In this document: piece after piece, positions 33,990 to 42,887 of the stretch
Layout: every line of letters begins with the position of its first letter
Position numbering within the stretch: position 1 is the first letter of the stretch
Origin: Bradyrhizobium sp. Ce-3
Lineage (GTDB): Bacteria; Pseudomonadota; Alphaproteobacteria; Rhizobiales; Xanthobacteraceae
Direction of reading: 5' to 3'
Assembly: GCF_022835695.1 (NCBI RefSeq)
Contig: NZ_BQUV01000015.1
Coordinates: 1-53,194, forward strand
Length of the DNA: 53,194 nucleotides
Made by a program: the position numbers and the translations under genes
The notes under the pieces: model-generated
What the model was told of the DNA's origin: nothing
Seen by the model: the letters and a program-made list of their open reading frames with translations, nothing else
The model's database searches: none

Positions 33990-34670
33990 TTACCGGTTCG
34001 GTCCTCGCACCAAAGACAGGAAACGCTGCTGCTCCGCCGGATTGTCGCGGAACATGCCGGTGAAGCGGCTGGTGAAGGTCGATGCGCCATGCTTGGCGAC
34101 GCCGCGCACCGACATGCAGGTATGCTCCGCCTCGATCAGCACTGCAACGCCGCGCGGCTTCAGCACCTCGTCGATCGCGGCGGCGACCTGCGCGGTGAGA
34201 TGCTCCTGGGTCTGCAGGCGGCGGGCGAAGATGTCGGTGAGCCGCGCCAGCTTGGAGAGACCCACGACGCGCTCCACCGGCGTATAGGCGATATGCGCCT
34301 TGCCGTAGAACGGCATCATGTGATGCTCGCACTGCGAGGTGAATTCGATGTCGCGGACCAGCACGAAATCGTCGTAGCCGGCGGTCTCGCCGAAGGTGCG
34401 GTTCAGCACTTCGGCCGGGCACTGATGATAGCCCTGGTAGAGCTCGTCATAGGCCTCGACGACGCGGCGCGGCGTATCGAGCAGGCCCTCGCGGCCAGTG
34501 TTCTCGCCGATATAGGCAAGCAGCGTCTTGACGGCGTCCTCGGCCTCCGCCCGCGACGGGCGCGGCTGGTCGGCACGGACGGCCGCCGCCATGAATTCTG
34601 AGGGGTCGAGCTCGCTGGACTTGGCGTCGACTGGCTTGTTGGGGCGAATCGGCTTGATCAAGGCGTCCAT
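33990..34670 (-). CDS. folE: GTP cyclohydrolase I
   Basis: This 226-aa enzyme makes 7,8-dihydroneopterin triphosphate, the first step of folate synthesis. It starts at the ATG at 34670 after GGAGAAG. The Zn ligands are in [13 protein letters not shown] (Cys, His) and [12 protein letters not shown] (Cys). The residues [17 protein letters not shown] and GLSKLARL are standard. The first 45 residues are a variable N-terminal extension. It is encoded directly upstream of hisI and may share its transcript. Confidence 0.93.
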   Translation of the reverse strand: MDALIKPIRPNKPVDAKSSELDPSEFMAAAVRADQPRPSRAEAEDAVKTLLAYIGENTGREGLLDTPRRVVEAYDELYQGYHQCPAEVLNRTFGETAGYDDFVLVRDIEFTSQCEHHMMPFYGKAHIAYTPVERVVGLSKLARLTDIFARRLQTQEHLTAQVAAAIDEVLKPRGVAVLIEAEHTCMSVRGVAKHGASTFTSRFTGMFRDNPAEQQRFLSLVRGPNR

Positions 34671-34922
34671 GTCTTCTCCGTTCGACCGGCCCTGGCACTG
34701 CCCTTGCAATTGCCTTGGGGCCGGATGTGTCACCGGGCAGACGGGGCGGATCATCGATACCGCCGGGCGCCTGAGTCCCATACTTGTAGCACCATCGTGG
34801 CGTATGTGGGCCGCGGTGGCCGCATGGCCGGGCTATGTTTCCGGCGCTGCCGTCCATATATAGGACGGTGAAACCCAGCCGCCAAGAGCGCCCGGCTGGG
34901 CCGGAACCAGGCATCTGTCCCC

Positions 34923-35369
34923 ATGCTGAACGACATTTACAACAAGCGGATCATCGAGTTGGCCGGCAATATTCCGCGCCTCGGACGGCTCTCCGACCCC
35001 GACGCCAGCGCGACCGCCCACTCCAAATTGTGCGGTTCGACCGTCAAGATCGACCTCAAGATGGACGGCGGCGTGGTGACGGACTTCGCCCATGACGTGA
35101 AGGCCTGCGCGCTCGGCCAGGCCTCCTCCTCGATCATGGCGAGCCATGTGGTGGGGTCGACCGCGGACGAGCTGCGCGAATTGCGCGAGACCGTCCGCAA
35201 GATGCTGAAGGAAAATGGCCAGCCGCCGCAGGGCGGCAAATGGGCCGACATCGCGCTGCTCGAGCCGGTGCGCGACTACAAGGCCCGCCATGCCTCGACG
35301 CTGCTGACCTTCGATGCCGTGGTCGATGCGATCGGCCAGATCGAGGCCAAGGCAAAGCAGCCGGCTTAA
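34923..35369 (+). CDS. IscU/NifU-like Fe-S scaffold homolog
   Basis: This 148-aa protein has the NifU-like fold. It keeps two of three scaffold Cys residues: Cys37 (KLCGSTVKI) and Cys62 (KACALGQASSS). The place of the third is Ala124 (YKARHASTLL). With one ligand missing it may bind a cluster with other ligands or be a carrier rather than a scaffold. There are no isc/suf genes around. It lies divergent from folE and convergent with the ClpP-like gene, a layout I know from related bacteria but cannot verify here. Confidence 0.8.
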   Translation: MLNDIYNKRIIELAGNIPRLGRLSDPDASATAHSKLCGSTVKIDLKMDGGVVTDFAHDVKACALGQASSSIMASHVVGSTADELRELRETVRKMLKENGQPPQGGKWADIALLEPVRDYKARHASTLLTFDAVVDAIGQIEAKAKQPA

Positions 35370-35372
35370 GGC

Positions 35373-36290
35373 TTACCGAGACGGCTGGACCGGCGCCGGC
35401 GCTGCCGTGCCGCCGGTCGGCACCACGGCCTCGGCGGTCTTGGTCGCCTTCGCGGCCTGCGGCAGCGCCTCACCCTCCATCGCGCTGCTCACGAAGCGAT
35501 CGCTGTTTTTCGGCTTCGCCTCGGCCATGGGAATTGCATTGTCCTGCCGCGGCAGCACGTCGGCGACCGCATCCGTGGTGACGAGATTGGTCAGCCGCAA
35601 TTCGGCGGCCGACAATTCGTGCAGGTCTTCCCACGGCGGCACGCTGAGTGCGAGCGACAGCAATTCGCCCGCGCCACCCATATCGAAAGTGTATTTGGCA
35701 AGACGGCCGATATCGCGCTCGACGATCATCAGGTCCTGCGCGGTGTAGCTCGCGGCCTTGGCGTCGTCGGCGCGGTCGCCCATCCAGATCTGATGCACGC
35801 GGACATGGGCCGCCGGCGGAACGTAGCGCGTCTTGCCCGACAGCAGCAGGAACACGCACATCGACTCGCAATAGGCATCCGGCAGCACGCTCGCGCGGTC
35901 ACCCTGCGCGGCCTGATTGACGACGCTGACGCCGACGGTGGTCAGCGCGCCGAGACCGCGGAAGCGACGGCCGAGCGCGATCGCGTCGTTGACCGAGCCG
36001 CCGCTGGAGTCGAGCACGATGGTGGCGCCGTTGAGTTGGCGGCCGCGTGCGAACTCGTCGAATTCCTTGGGGCTATCGGCCGTGATGATGCCGACCGCCG
36101 ACACCCAGCCGCGGCAATTCGGCTGGCAGGCGATCCAGCTGAACTTCATCGGCAGCTTGCGTTCTTCGAGGGTCGAGCCGGCCTGCGCGGAACTGCCCGC
36201 GGTCGTGACCGTGCCGGAAAACGCGAAGCAAAGGGCAACGGCGCCGGTGAGCACCCAACTGCGCAACGAGAGCGACTTGACGAGCCTCAA
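35373..36290 (-). CDS. exported ClpP-like protein (COG3904), first copy
   Basis: This 305-aa protein most likely starts at the TTG at 36290, because GGGGGAAGGA lies just before it; the GTG at 36356 has no such site. A signal peptide (LSLRSWVLTGAVALCFAFSG) is followed by a ClpP/crotonase-like fold. IVLDSSGGSVNDAIALG matches the strand before the active site. CESMCVFLLLSG holds Ser143, and AHVRVHQIW holds His166, both at ClpP catalytic positions. The C-terminus is Ala/Pro-rich. It is predicted periplasmic. Whether it is a peptidase is not known. Confidence 0.75.
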   Translation of the reverse strand: MRLVKSLSLRSWVLTGAVALCFAFSGTVTTAGSSAQAGSTLEERKLPMKFSWIACQPNCRGWVSAVGIITADSPKEFDEFARGRQLNGATIVLDSSGGSVNDAIALGRRFRGLGALTTVGVSVVNQAAQGDRASVLPDAYCESMCVFLLLSGKTRYVPPAAHVRVHQIWMGDRADDAKAASYTAQDLMIVERDIGRLAKYTFDMGGAGELLSLALSVPPWEDLHELSAAELRLTNLVTTDAVADVLPRQDNAIPMAEAKPKNSDRFVSSAMEGEALPQAAKATKTAEAVVPTGGTAAPAPVQPSR

Positions 36291-36530
36291 TTTGGTTCCT
36301 TCCCCCAAGCCCTTGGTGATGCGAGCGGTGGCAATGGCCCCATGGCAATGCGCCACGATTCTGTCATCGGCGCGTTATGGGAACGGTAGCCTTGCTGACC
36401 TGGACCGTCCATAGGACCCTTGCTGCAGCGCCATCGGTGCTGTGCAATAGTTGCGAACTGTGGCGTAAATATCTGCAACTGAACAGTTCCTTTGCTTGGA
36501 ACCCCCGCAAGACTACGTACATACTTGCGT

Positions 36531-36875
36531 ATGCCGTCGACAGATTCACGCCATCCACGATGCATGGACTGTGCCACCACCGCGCGCCGATTGCCGCGCA
36601 ACTTCGGCCGCGCCTTGATCTGGATCTACCGCCACACGCTGTCGCCGCTGGTCGGCTACAACTGCCGGCATCTACCGACCTGCTCGGTCTACGGCGATGA
36701 AGCGATCGAGCGCTTCGGATTATGGGCCGGCGGCTGGATGACGCTGGCGCGGCTGCTGCGCTGCCAGCCTTGGGGCACCTCCGGGATCGACAACGTGCCG
36801 GAAGCGAAGCCGCCCGGCGCGCATTGGTACCTGCCGTGGCGCTTCGGCCGCTGGCGTGGCGTCAACGCGGGTTGA
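36531..36875 (+). CDS. yidD: membrane protein insertion efficiency factor YidD
   Basis: This 114-aa protein starts at an ATG at 36531, with a weak ribosome-binding site. It has the family pattern ALIWIYRHTLSPLVGYNCRHLPTCSVYGDEAI and further RLLRCQPWG. The three Cys residues of the YidD fold are present (NCRHLPTCS; RCQPW). It helps insertion of membrane proteins by the YidC pathway. It has a longer N-terminus and C-terminus than the usual ~80 residues. It stands alone here, not next to yidC or rnpA. Confidence 0.88.
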   Translation: MPSTDSRHPRCMDCATTARRLPRNFGRALIWIYRHTLSPLVGYNCRHLPTCSVYGDEAIERFGLWAGGWMTLARLLRCQPWGTSGIDNVPEAKPPGAHWYLPWRFGRWRGVNAG

Positions 36876-37012
36876 CGCGGCGTCAACGCGACTTGATCAA
36901 TTGCCGCAGCGCTTCCAGGCGCAGCGCGCATAGCTGTTCCGGCGGAACTGTGGCGACACTTGGCGCATTGTTTCATTGCCCGCATGGCATCCCCTCGGGG
37001 GAGGAAACAACA

Positions 37013-37180
37013 ATGCGCTGGAAAATCAGCCACAACGGTCACGATCCCCGGCAGATCGATTTGCTGGCGGTGCTTGCCCTGATCGTCGTGATCGCCGCCG
37101 CCTACGGCTACTTCACCCATAATCCGAGCAAGCCGAACACGACGGCATTCATCGTGCCGAGCCAGAGCGTGAAATGGTGA
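37013..37180 (+). CDS. 55-aa single-span membrane protein
   Basis: The ATG at 37013 follows an excellent GGGGGAGGA site. The product has a polar N-terminus (MRWKISHNGHDPRQI), one hydrophobic span (DLLAVLALIVVIAAAYGYF) and a short Pro/Ser tail. No domain is recognised. It sits between yidD and a repeat. The strong translation signal is the best reason to believe it is real. Confidence 0.65.
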   Translation: MRWKISHNGHDPRQIDLLAVLALIVVIAAAYGYFTHNPSKPNTTAFIVPSQSVKW

Positions 37181-37202
37181 GCAGCGCGCGTCTCACCGGC
37201 TA

Positions 37203-37302
37203 GAGCATGATCCGGAAAAGTGTGAAGCGGTTTTCCGAAAGGATCATGCTCAAACAAGAATCTAAAGCGCGATGACGATACAACCTGATCTCATCGCGCT
37301 TT
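37203..37302. repeat. palindromic repeat with two hairpins (copy 1)
   Basis: GAGCATGATCC (37203-37213) pairs with GGATCATGCTC (37241-37251) around an inner GGAAAA/TTTTCC pair. AAAGCGCGATGA (37264-37275) pairs with TCATCGCGCTTT (37291-37302). Similar sequence recurs at 45394-45482. It lies between the 55-aa gene and the MFS gene. Confidence 0.75.
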
Positions 37303-37338
37303 AGCGCGAGAGCCGGGACAGCCTCGGCAGCGGCACGC

Positions 37339-38502
37339 TCACTCGGCTGCGGCCGTGCGCGCGAGCGGGCGCGGCCGCGTGAGGACCACGACCACAAGAG
37401 CCGCCGCGACGAAGGCCGTGGCCACATAGCCCGCGCTGTAGAGCCATTCGCGGGCGAACAGCAACCCTCCGATCGCCGAGCCGATGGCCTGGCCGATATA
37501 CAGCACCGAGGTGTTGAGCGAGACCGACGCCGACGCGAACGCTGGCGCGGCGCCGACCAGACGCACCTGCTGCATCGAATTGGTCGACGCAAAGCCCAGG
37601 CCCCACACCGCAACGGAGGCGGCCATCAATGCATAGACACCGGCGCTCATCGCCCAGCCGGCGACGCCGGCAAGCAGCAGCACGGTGAACAGCACCGACG
37701 TCTTCCAGGCGCCCCAGGAATCCACGATGCGCGTTGCGATCGCGATGCCGACGAACCCGAAGATGCCGTAGAGCGCGAACACGATGCCGATCGCGTCCGC
37801 GTTGGCGCCGGTCAGCTTGGCGAGCAGCGGCCCCATGAAGGTGAACACCACGAACTGGCCGGACATCTGCAATGTCGTGACCGACAGCAGCAGGATGACG
37901 GTCGGATTGCGACCGAGCTCCGCCCAGGTGCGGAAGTCGACCGGCGCGCCGTGCAATTTGCCGGGCAGCTGCCACCACAGCAGCAAGCAGCTCACAAGCC
38001 CGGTCAGCGCGATCGCGCCATAGGTCGCACGAAAGCCGTAGCGGCTGGCGATGAAAGTGATCAGGGGCAGTCCGATCGCGGCAGCGAGCGACCAGCCGAG
38101 GAAGATATAGGCGATCGTGCTGCCACGCTTCTCCACCGGCACGATCAGCGCCGCGGTACCGGCCGCCTGCGGCGTGTAGAGGACACCGACCGCAAGCATC
38201 ACCATGCGGATGATCAGGAGGCTGTCGTAGTCCGGCGCGAAGGCCGATGCTGCATTGGTCAGCGTCAACACCAGCAGCGTCGCCGTCAGCAACGCGCGCC
38301 GTTCGAACCGGCTGGTCAGCCACGCCGTCACCGGCGAGCCCACGCACAGCACGATCGCGCCGAAGGTGATCAGAAGACCCGCGGCGTGGATCGTGACGCC
38401 GAGCCCGTTGGACAACTCCGCCAGCATGCCGGCCGGCGCCAGCACCGAGCAGCCGGTGACGATATTGCCGAGCATCAATGCAGTGGGAGCGAAGCGTTTC
38501 AC
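37339..38502 (-). CDS. MFS transporter (DHA1-type)
   Basis: This 387-aa protein has 12 predicted spans in the MFS arrangement, with ITFGAIVLCVGSPVTAWLTSRFERR giving the loop between spans 2 and 3 (motif A-like). FASTNSMQQVRLVG and SVLYIGQAIGSAIGGLLF appear in the second half. The family includes drug, sugar and arabinose exporters; the substrate is not known. It stands alone on the minus strand, next to a palindromic repeat. The ATG is at 38502. Confidence 0.85.
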   Translation of the reverse strand: MKRFAPTALMLGNIVTGCSVLAPAGMLAELSNGLGVTIHAAGLLITFGAIVLCVGSPVTAWLTSRFERRALLTATLLVLTLTNAASAFAPDYDSLLIIRMVMLAVGVLYTPQAAGTAALIVPVEKRGSTIAYIFLGWSLAAAIGLPLITFIASRYGFRATYGAIALTGLVSCLLLWWQLPGKLHGAPVDFRTWAELGRNPTVILLLSVTTLQMSGQFVVFTFMGPLLAKLTGANADAIGIVFALYGIFGFVGIAIATRIVDSWGAWKTSVLFTVLLLAGVAGWAMSAGVYALMAASVAVWGLGFASTNSMQQVRLVGAAPAFASASVSLNTSVLYIGQAIGSAIGGLLFAREWLYSAGYVATAFVAAALVVVVLTRPRPLARTAAAE

Positions 38503-38603
38503 GCCGCGTTGTTAGCAGACCCGGAGATCAATGCAACTGCATCTAAATGCATGGCACCTGATCGATGGCACGCCAATGGCGCCCCTTGCACCCATGGTAG
38601 CGC

Positions 38604-39881
38604 TCATTGCGACGGCGATGCCGCCGGCGCCGCGTTGACGCTCGGCGACGCACCGGCCGGCCACGGACCCGCAGGCTTCGGACCGGCGGCCGCCACCGGA
38701 CACGACGCCAGCAGCTGCGTCCATCCCTGCTCCAGCCCGGTCGTATCGATATCGAATGTCGCCTGGCCGGATTTGCCGTCGGGCTTGCCGTCCGACGACA
38801 GCGCGCTCTCGTCGACCTGCAGATGCGGGACCGCCAGCATCGCCTTGACGATGTCCGACGGCACCGGATCGCTCCAGACCTCGTATTTGCCGAACCGCGC
38901 CGGCAGCCTGCCGAACGCGATCGCCCTGGTGGCGCCCGCCATCATCGCCACGGTGCTCTTGCCGGCGGCGCCTTCGTCGAACTCGCGCACATACATCAGC
39001 CGCCCGCGATCCTTGTTCTCGCAGAACAGCCGCCACTCCATCATGCGGAACGCGCTGCCGTCGCCCTTTTTCTGCTGCGCGATCTTGCGGACATAGGGCC
39101 GGATTTCCTTCTCCACCGCCCACTGGGTTTGCGGCAATGGCCGCGTATCGATGCCGAATCGATAGAGCTCCGGCCGCGTCAGCACGTGCAGGTCCTCGAA
39201 CTTCACCGACTTGATGAGATCGCTGAGCTCATGGCTGATCCCCATCGTCGCGAGGAAGGCGTTGCGATCGCGATCGGCGCTCACCATCTCGCGCCGCCTG
39301 AAGTCGGCGACGACCTGCGCCGGCGGATGGCCGTGGACCACGAACATCAGCTTGGAATTGTGGACCGCGAGCACCGAGTCGGGCGCCACCTCACGGTTGG
39401 TCGCGCCCAGGAACAGATAGGCGCAGGCCGAGACGCACATCGCGTTGCGCGTGGTGAGCTCGGCCTCGACCTCGCCCTTCGCAGCCTTGATCTTCAGGCA
39501 GGCGGCGTCGACCTGCGTACCGGTGGAACAGCCCGGCACGATGGTACGCCCGACCCGGGCGATTGCCTTGTGCGCGCGCAGAAACCGCGCGATCCCATAG
39601 GACTGCTCGACGTTGCCGCCCGGCGAATGGAGGTAGATCGGAAGCTGCCTGTCCTTGACGGGGAACAGGAAGGTGCGAATCCGCTGCGCGGCTTCGCGGT
39701 CGATCTCGCCCTCGATCGCGATCCAGCGATCGCAACCGGCGCCGCAGGCATTCGCCGGTCCCTTGGCGAGATAGATGGTCAGCTTCTTCGCAAATCCGGC
39801 CTTCTCGACCGGTGTTTCTTCCGCCCGCAACACAGCCGGGATCAGAAGCAACGCCGTGAAAAACAGGAGACGGGAAAACAT
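38604..39881 (-). CDS. exported ClpP-like protein (COG3904), second copy
   Basis: This 425-aa protein starts at the ATG at 39881 after AAGG. A signal peptide (FSRLLFFTALLLIPAVLRAEE) is followed by a ClpP-like domain. LPIYLHSPGGNVEQSYGIARF matches the strand before the active site. AMCVSACAYLFLGA holds Ser151, and LAVHNSKLMF holds His174, as in the first copy. Four Cys before residue 130 suggest disulfides. The long C-terminal half (residues 230-425) has no recognised fold. The two copies are 2.3 kb apart and differ in length, so they are diverged paralogs. Confidence 0.75.
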   Translation of the reverse strand: MFSRLLFFTALLLIPAVLRAEETPVEKAGFAKKLTIYLAKGPANACGAGCDRWIAIEGEIDREAAQRIRTFLFPVKDRQLPIYLHSPGGNVEQSYGIARFLRAHKAIARVGRTIVPGCSTGTQVDAACLKIKAAKGEVEAELTTRNAMCVSACAYLFLGATNREVAPDSVLAVHNSKLMFVVHGHPPAQVVADFRRREMVSADRDRNAFLATMGISHELSDLIKSVKFEDLHVLTRPELYRFGIDTRPLPQTQWAVEKEIRPYVRKIAQQKKGDGSAFRMMEWRLFCENKDRGRLMYVREFDEGAAGKSTVAMMAGATRAIAFGRLPARFGKYEVWSDPVPSDIVKAMLAVPHLQVDESALSSDGKPDGKSGQATFDIDTTGLEQGWTQLLASCPVAAAGPKPAGPWPAGASPSVNAAPAASPSQ

Positions 39882-40102
39882 GAACCTTGCGGATCGCGCG
39901 GTGGCGGAAAAATGGACGCTGGACGTTAGACGATGATCGGCAACGTCGCAACGCATCAGGTGCAGGCGAACCTCGCTCGATTCGGTGCGGCCGGAGGCCG
40001 ATTTTCTTGATATTGCCGGATTGCAGGCGTCAAATCCCCTGCTATACCGCTGCTTTCCGCTTACCTGCGCTCGTTCGCAGGAGTGAGCTACAGGAGACAT
40101 CG

Positions 40103-42148
40103 ATGGCCGACACGCCCAAATCCGAGTCCGGATTCCAGTACAGCCTTTCCAACCTCAAGCCCGCAGAGCCCGTGAACAAGATCGCCCTCACCTTCCCGGA
40201 TGGAGCGAGGCGCGACTTCCCGATGGGAACCACCGGCCTCGATATCGCCAAAGGCATTTCGCCCTCGCTCGCCAAGCGCACCGTCGCGATGGCGCTCGAC
40301 GGCACGCTTGCCGACCTCAACGACCCGATCGAAACCGACGCCAAAATCGAGCTGATCGGCCGCGACGACCCGCGCGCGCTGGAACTGATCCGGCACGATG
40401 CCGCGCACGTACTGGCGGAAGCCGTGCAGTCGCTGTGGCCGGGCACCCAGGTCACGATCGGCCCGGTGATCGAGAACGGCTTCTATTACGACTTCTTCCG
40501 CAACGAGCCGTTCACCCCGGAAGATTTTGCCGCGATCGAGAAGCGGATGCGCGAGATCATCGCGCGCGACAAGCCCTTCACGAAAGAGGTTTGGGATCGC
40601 GAAAAGACCAAACAGGTGTTCCGCGACAAGGGCGAGGCCTTCAAGGTCGAACTGGTCGACGCGATTCCCGGCAACGAGCCGATCAAGATCTACTTCCAGG
40701 GCGACTGGTTCGATCTCTGCCGCGGCCCGCACATGACCTCGACGGGGAAGATCGGCAACGCCTTCAAGCTGATGAAGGTAGCCGGCGCCTATTGGCGCGG
40801 CGATTCCAACAACCCGATGCTGACCCGAATCTACGGCACGGCCTTCGCCAAGCAAGAGGATCTCGACGCTTACCTGAAGCAGATCGAGGAAGCCGAGAAG
40901 CGCGACCACCGCAAGCTCGGCCGCGAGCTCGACCTGTTCCACTTCCAGGAAGAAGGCCCCGGCGTGGTGTTCTGGCACCCGAAGGGCTGGACCATCTTCC
41001 AGCAGCTGATCGCCTATATGCGGCGCCGACTGCTCGGCGACTACAACGAGGTCAATGCCCCGCAGATCCTCGACAAGGTACTGTGGGAGACCTCGGGCCA
41101 CTGGGACTGGTACCGCGAGAACATGTTCGCGGCGCAATCCGCCGGCGACGAGGCCGAGGACAAGCGCTGGTTCGCGCTGAAGCCGATGAACTGCCCGGGC
41201 CATGTGCAGATCTTCAAGCACGGGCTGAAGAGCTACCGCGACCTGCCCCTGCGGCTCGCCGAGTTCGGCGTCGTGCACCGCTACGAGCCGTCGGGCGCGA
41301 TGCACGGCCTGATGCGGGTACGCGGCTTCACCCAGGACGACGCCCACGTGTTCTGCACCGAGCAGCAGCTCGCCGAGGAATGCCTCAAGATCAACGACCT
41401 GATCCTGTCGACCTATGCCGATTTCGGCTTCGACGGCGAGCTTACGGTGAAACTCTCGACGCGGCCCGAGAAGCGGGTCGGCACCGACGAGATGTGGGAT
41501 CACGCCGAGCGCGTGATGGCGACCGTGCTGTCGGAGATCAAGGCCAAGGGCAGCAACCGGATCCGGACCGAGATCAATCCCGGCGAAGGCGCGTTCTACG
41601 GGCCGAAGTTCGAGTACGTGCTGCGCGACGCCATCGGCCGCGACTGGCAGTGCGGCACGACCCAGGTCGACTTCAACCTGCCGGAGCGGTTCGGCGCGTT
41701 CTACATCGATCACGACGGCTCGAAGAAGGCACCGGTCATGGTGCATCGCGCGATCTGCGGCTCGATGGAGCGCTTCATCGGCATCCTGATCGAGCACTAT
41801 GCCGGCAACTTCCCGCTCTGGCTGGCGCCGACCCAGCTCGTGGTCACGACCATCACCTCCGAGGGCGACGAGTACGCCAAGGTGGTGGCAGCGGCGGCGC
41901 GCCGCGCCGGGCTTCGCGTCGAGATCGACCTGCGCAACGAGAAGATCAACTACAAGGTCCGTGAGCACTCGCTGGCCAAGATCCCGGCCCTGCTGGTCGT
42001 CGGCAAGAAGGAGGCCGAGACGCATTCGGTCTCGGTCCGCCGCCTCGGCAGCGAGCGCCAGACCGTGATGCCGACCGACGAGGCGATCGCCGCGCTGGTC
42101 GATGAAGCGACGCCGCCGGACGTGAAGCGGGCGCAATCCGTCGCCTGA
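40103..42148 (+). CDS. thrS: threonyl-tRNA synthetase
   Basis: This 681-aa enzyme charges tRNA-Thr. It starts at the ATG at 40103 after CAGGAGA. Domains in order: TGS (from about residue 20), the editing/SAD region with [17 protein letters not shown], and the class II catalytic core with [31 protein letters not shown] and [13 protein letters not shown]. The C-terminal anticodon-binding domain is [15 protein letters not shown] onward. Its length is normal. No T-box or leader peptide is seen. Confidence 0.97.
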   Translation: MADTPKSESGFQYSLSNLKPAEPVNKIALTFPDGARRDFPMGTTGLDIAKGISPSLAKRTVAMALDGTLADLNDPIETDAKIELIGRDDPRALELIRHDAAHVLAEAVQSLWPGTQVTIGPVIENGFYYDFFRNEPFTPEDFAAIEKRMREIIARDKPFTKEVWDREKTKQVFRDKGEAFKVELVDAIPGNEPIKIYFQGDWFDLCRGPHMTSTGKIGNAFKLMKVAGAYWRGDSNNPMLTRIYGTAFAKQEDLDAYLKQIEEAEKRDHRKLGRELDLFHFQEEGPGVVFWHPKGWTIFQQLIAYMRRRLLGDYNEVNAPQILDKVLWETSGHWDWYRENMFAAQSAGDEAEDKRWFALKPMNCPGHVQIFKHGLKSYRDLPLRLAEFGVVHRYEPSGAMHGLMRVRGFTQDDAHVFCTEQQLAEECLKINDLILSTYADFGFDGELTVKLSTRPEKRVGTDEMWDHAERVMATVLSEIKAKGSNRIRTEINPGEGAFYGPKFEYVLRDAIGRDWQCGTTQVDFNLPERFGAFYIDHDGSKKAPVMVHRAICGSMERFIGILIEHYAGNFPLWLAPTQLVVTTITSEGDEYAKVVAAAARRAGLRVEIDLRNEKINYKVREHSLAKIPALLVVGKKEAETHSVSVRRLGSERQTVMPTDEAIAALVDEATPPDVKRAQSVA

Positions 42149-42185
42149 TCCTCACAATAGGTCTAAACTGGCTTTCGTCTGACAG

Positions 42186-42212
42186 GTCGTGCCCCCATCT
42201 TGGGGGCACGAC
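42186..42212 (+). terminator. perfect hairpin after thrS
   Basis: GTCGTGCCCCC pairs with GGGGGCACGAC around ATCTT, an 11-bp perfect stem. No T-run follows, so it may be a pausing or processing structure. It lies 38 nt after the thrS stop and only 14 nt before the nitroreductase start codon. Confidence 0.55.
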
Positions 42213-42226
42213 TCCACTTGAAGGAC

Positions 42227-42796
42227 ATGTCCGTGCCCGATGCCATTGAACTCCTGAAGACACGCCGCTCGATGAAACCGCGCGAGATGAGCGGCCCGGG
42301 GCCGTCCGCGGCCGAGCTCGAGACCATTTTGACGATCGGCGCGCGCGTGCCCGACCACGGCAAGCTCGCACCCTGGCGCTTCATCGTGTTCGAGGGCGAT
42401 GCCCGCGCGCGCGCCGGCGACGTGATCGCGAAGGTGTTCGCCCGCAAGAACCCCGGCGCGCCGGCCACCGACATCGAGGTCGAGAAGAAGCGTCTGACCG
42501 ATGCGCCACTGGTGATCGGCGTGGTCTCGTTCACCAAACCGCACCCGAAGGTGCCGCCGTGGGAGCAGGAACTGTCGGCCGGCGCGAGCGCGATGAACAT
42601 CGTGACCGCGGCGACCGCGCTCGGCTACGGCGCCTGCTGGCTGACCGGCTGGTTCGCCTTCGACCGCGACGTGCTCGACGGCCTCGGCCTCAAGCCGGAC
42701 GAGAAGCTCGCCGGGCTGATTCATATCGGCACCCCGACCAAGCCGAGCGAGGATCGCCCGCGCCCGGCGCTGTCGGATATCGTGACCCGGTTCTAG
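42227..42796 (+). CDS. nitroreductase-family protein
   Basis: This 189-aa FMN enzyme starts at the ATG at 42227 after GAAGGA. The core motif is LLKTRRSMKPREMSGPGP (RRS, FMN phosphate site). GARVPDHGKLAPWRFIVFEG and SAGASAMNIVTAATALGYGACWLTG follow, the last holding FMN contacts. It resembles the YdjA-type small nitroreductases. The physiological substrate is unknown. It follows thrS by 78 nt with a strong hairpin between, so its transcription is probably separate. Confidence 0.88.
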   Translation: MSVPDAIELLKTRRSMKPREMSGPGPSAAELETILTIGARVPDHGKLAPWRFIVFEGDARARAGDVIAKVFARKNPGAPATDIEVEKKRLTDAPLVIGVVSFTKPHPKVPPWEQELSAGASAMNIVTAATALGYGACWLTGWFAFDRDVLDGLGLKPDEKLAGLIHIGTPTKPSEDRPRPALSDIVTRF

Positions 42797-42806
42797 GATC
42801 CCGCTC

Positions 42807-42885
42807 TTGTAGCCCGCATGAGCGCAGCGATATGCGGGGACTGTCCTCCCGGGTACCGCTTCGCTCACCCGGGCGACAAGCAAAG
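42807..42885. repeat. double-hairpin repeat (copy 1)
   Basis: TTGTAGCCCGCATGAGCGCAGCGATATGCGGG (32 nt, 42807-42838) matches exactly at 52375-52406. CCCGCAT/ATGCGGG and, further on, CCCGGGT/ACCCGGG form two hairpins. It follows the nitroreductase stop by 10 nt. Confidence 0.8.
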
Positions 42886-42887
42886 AG

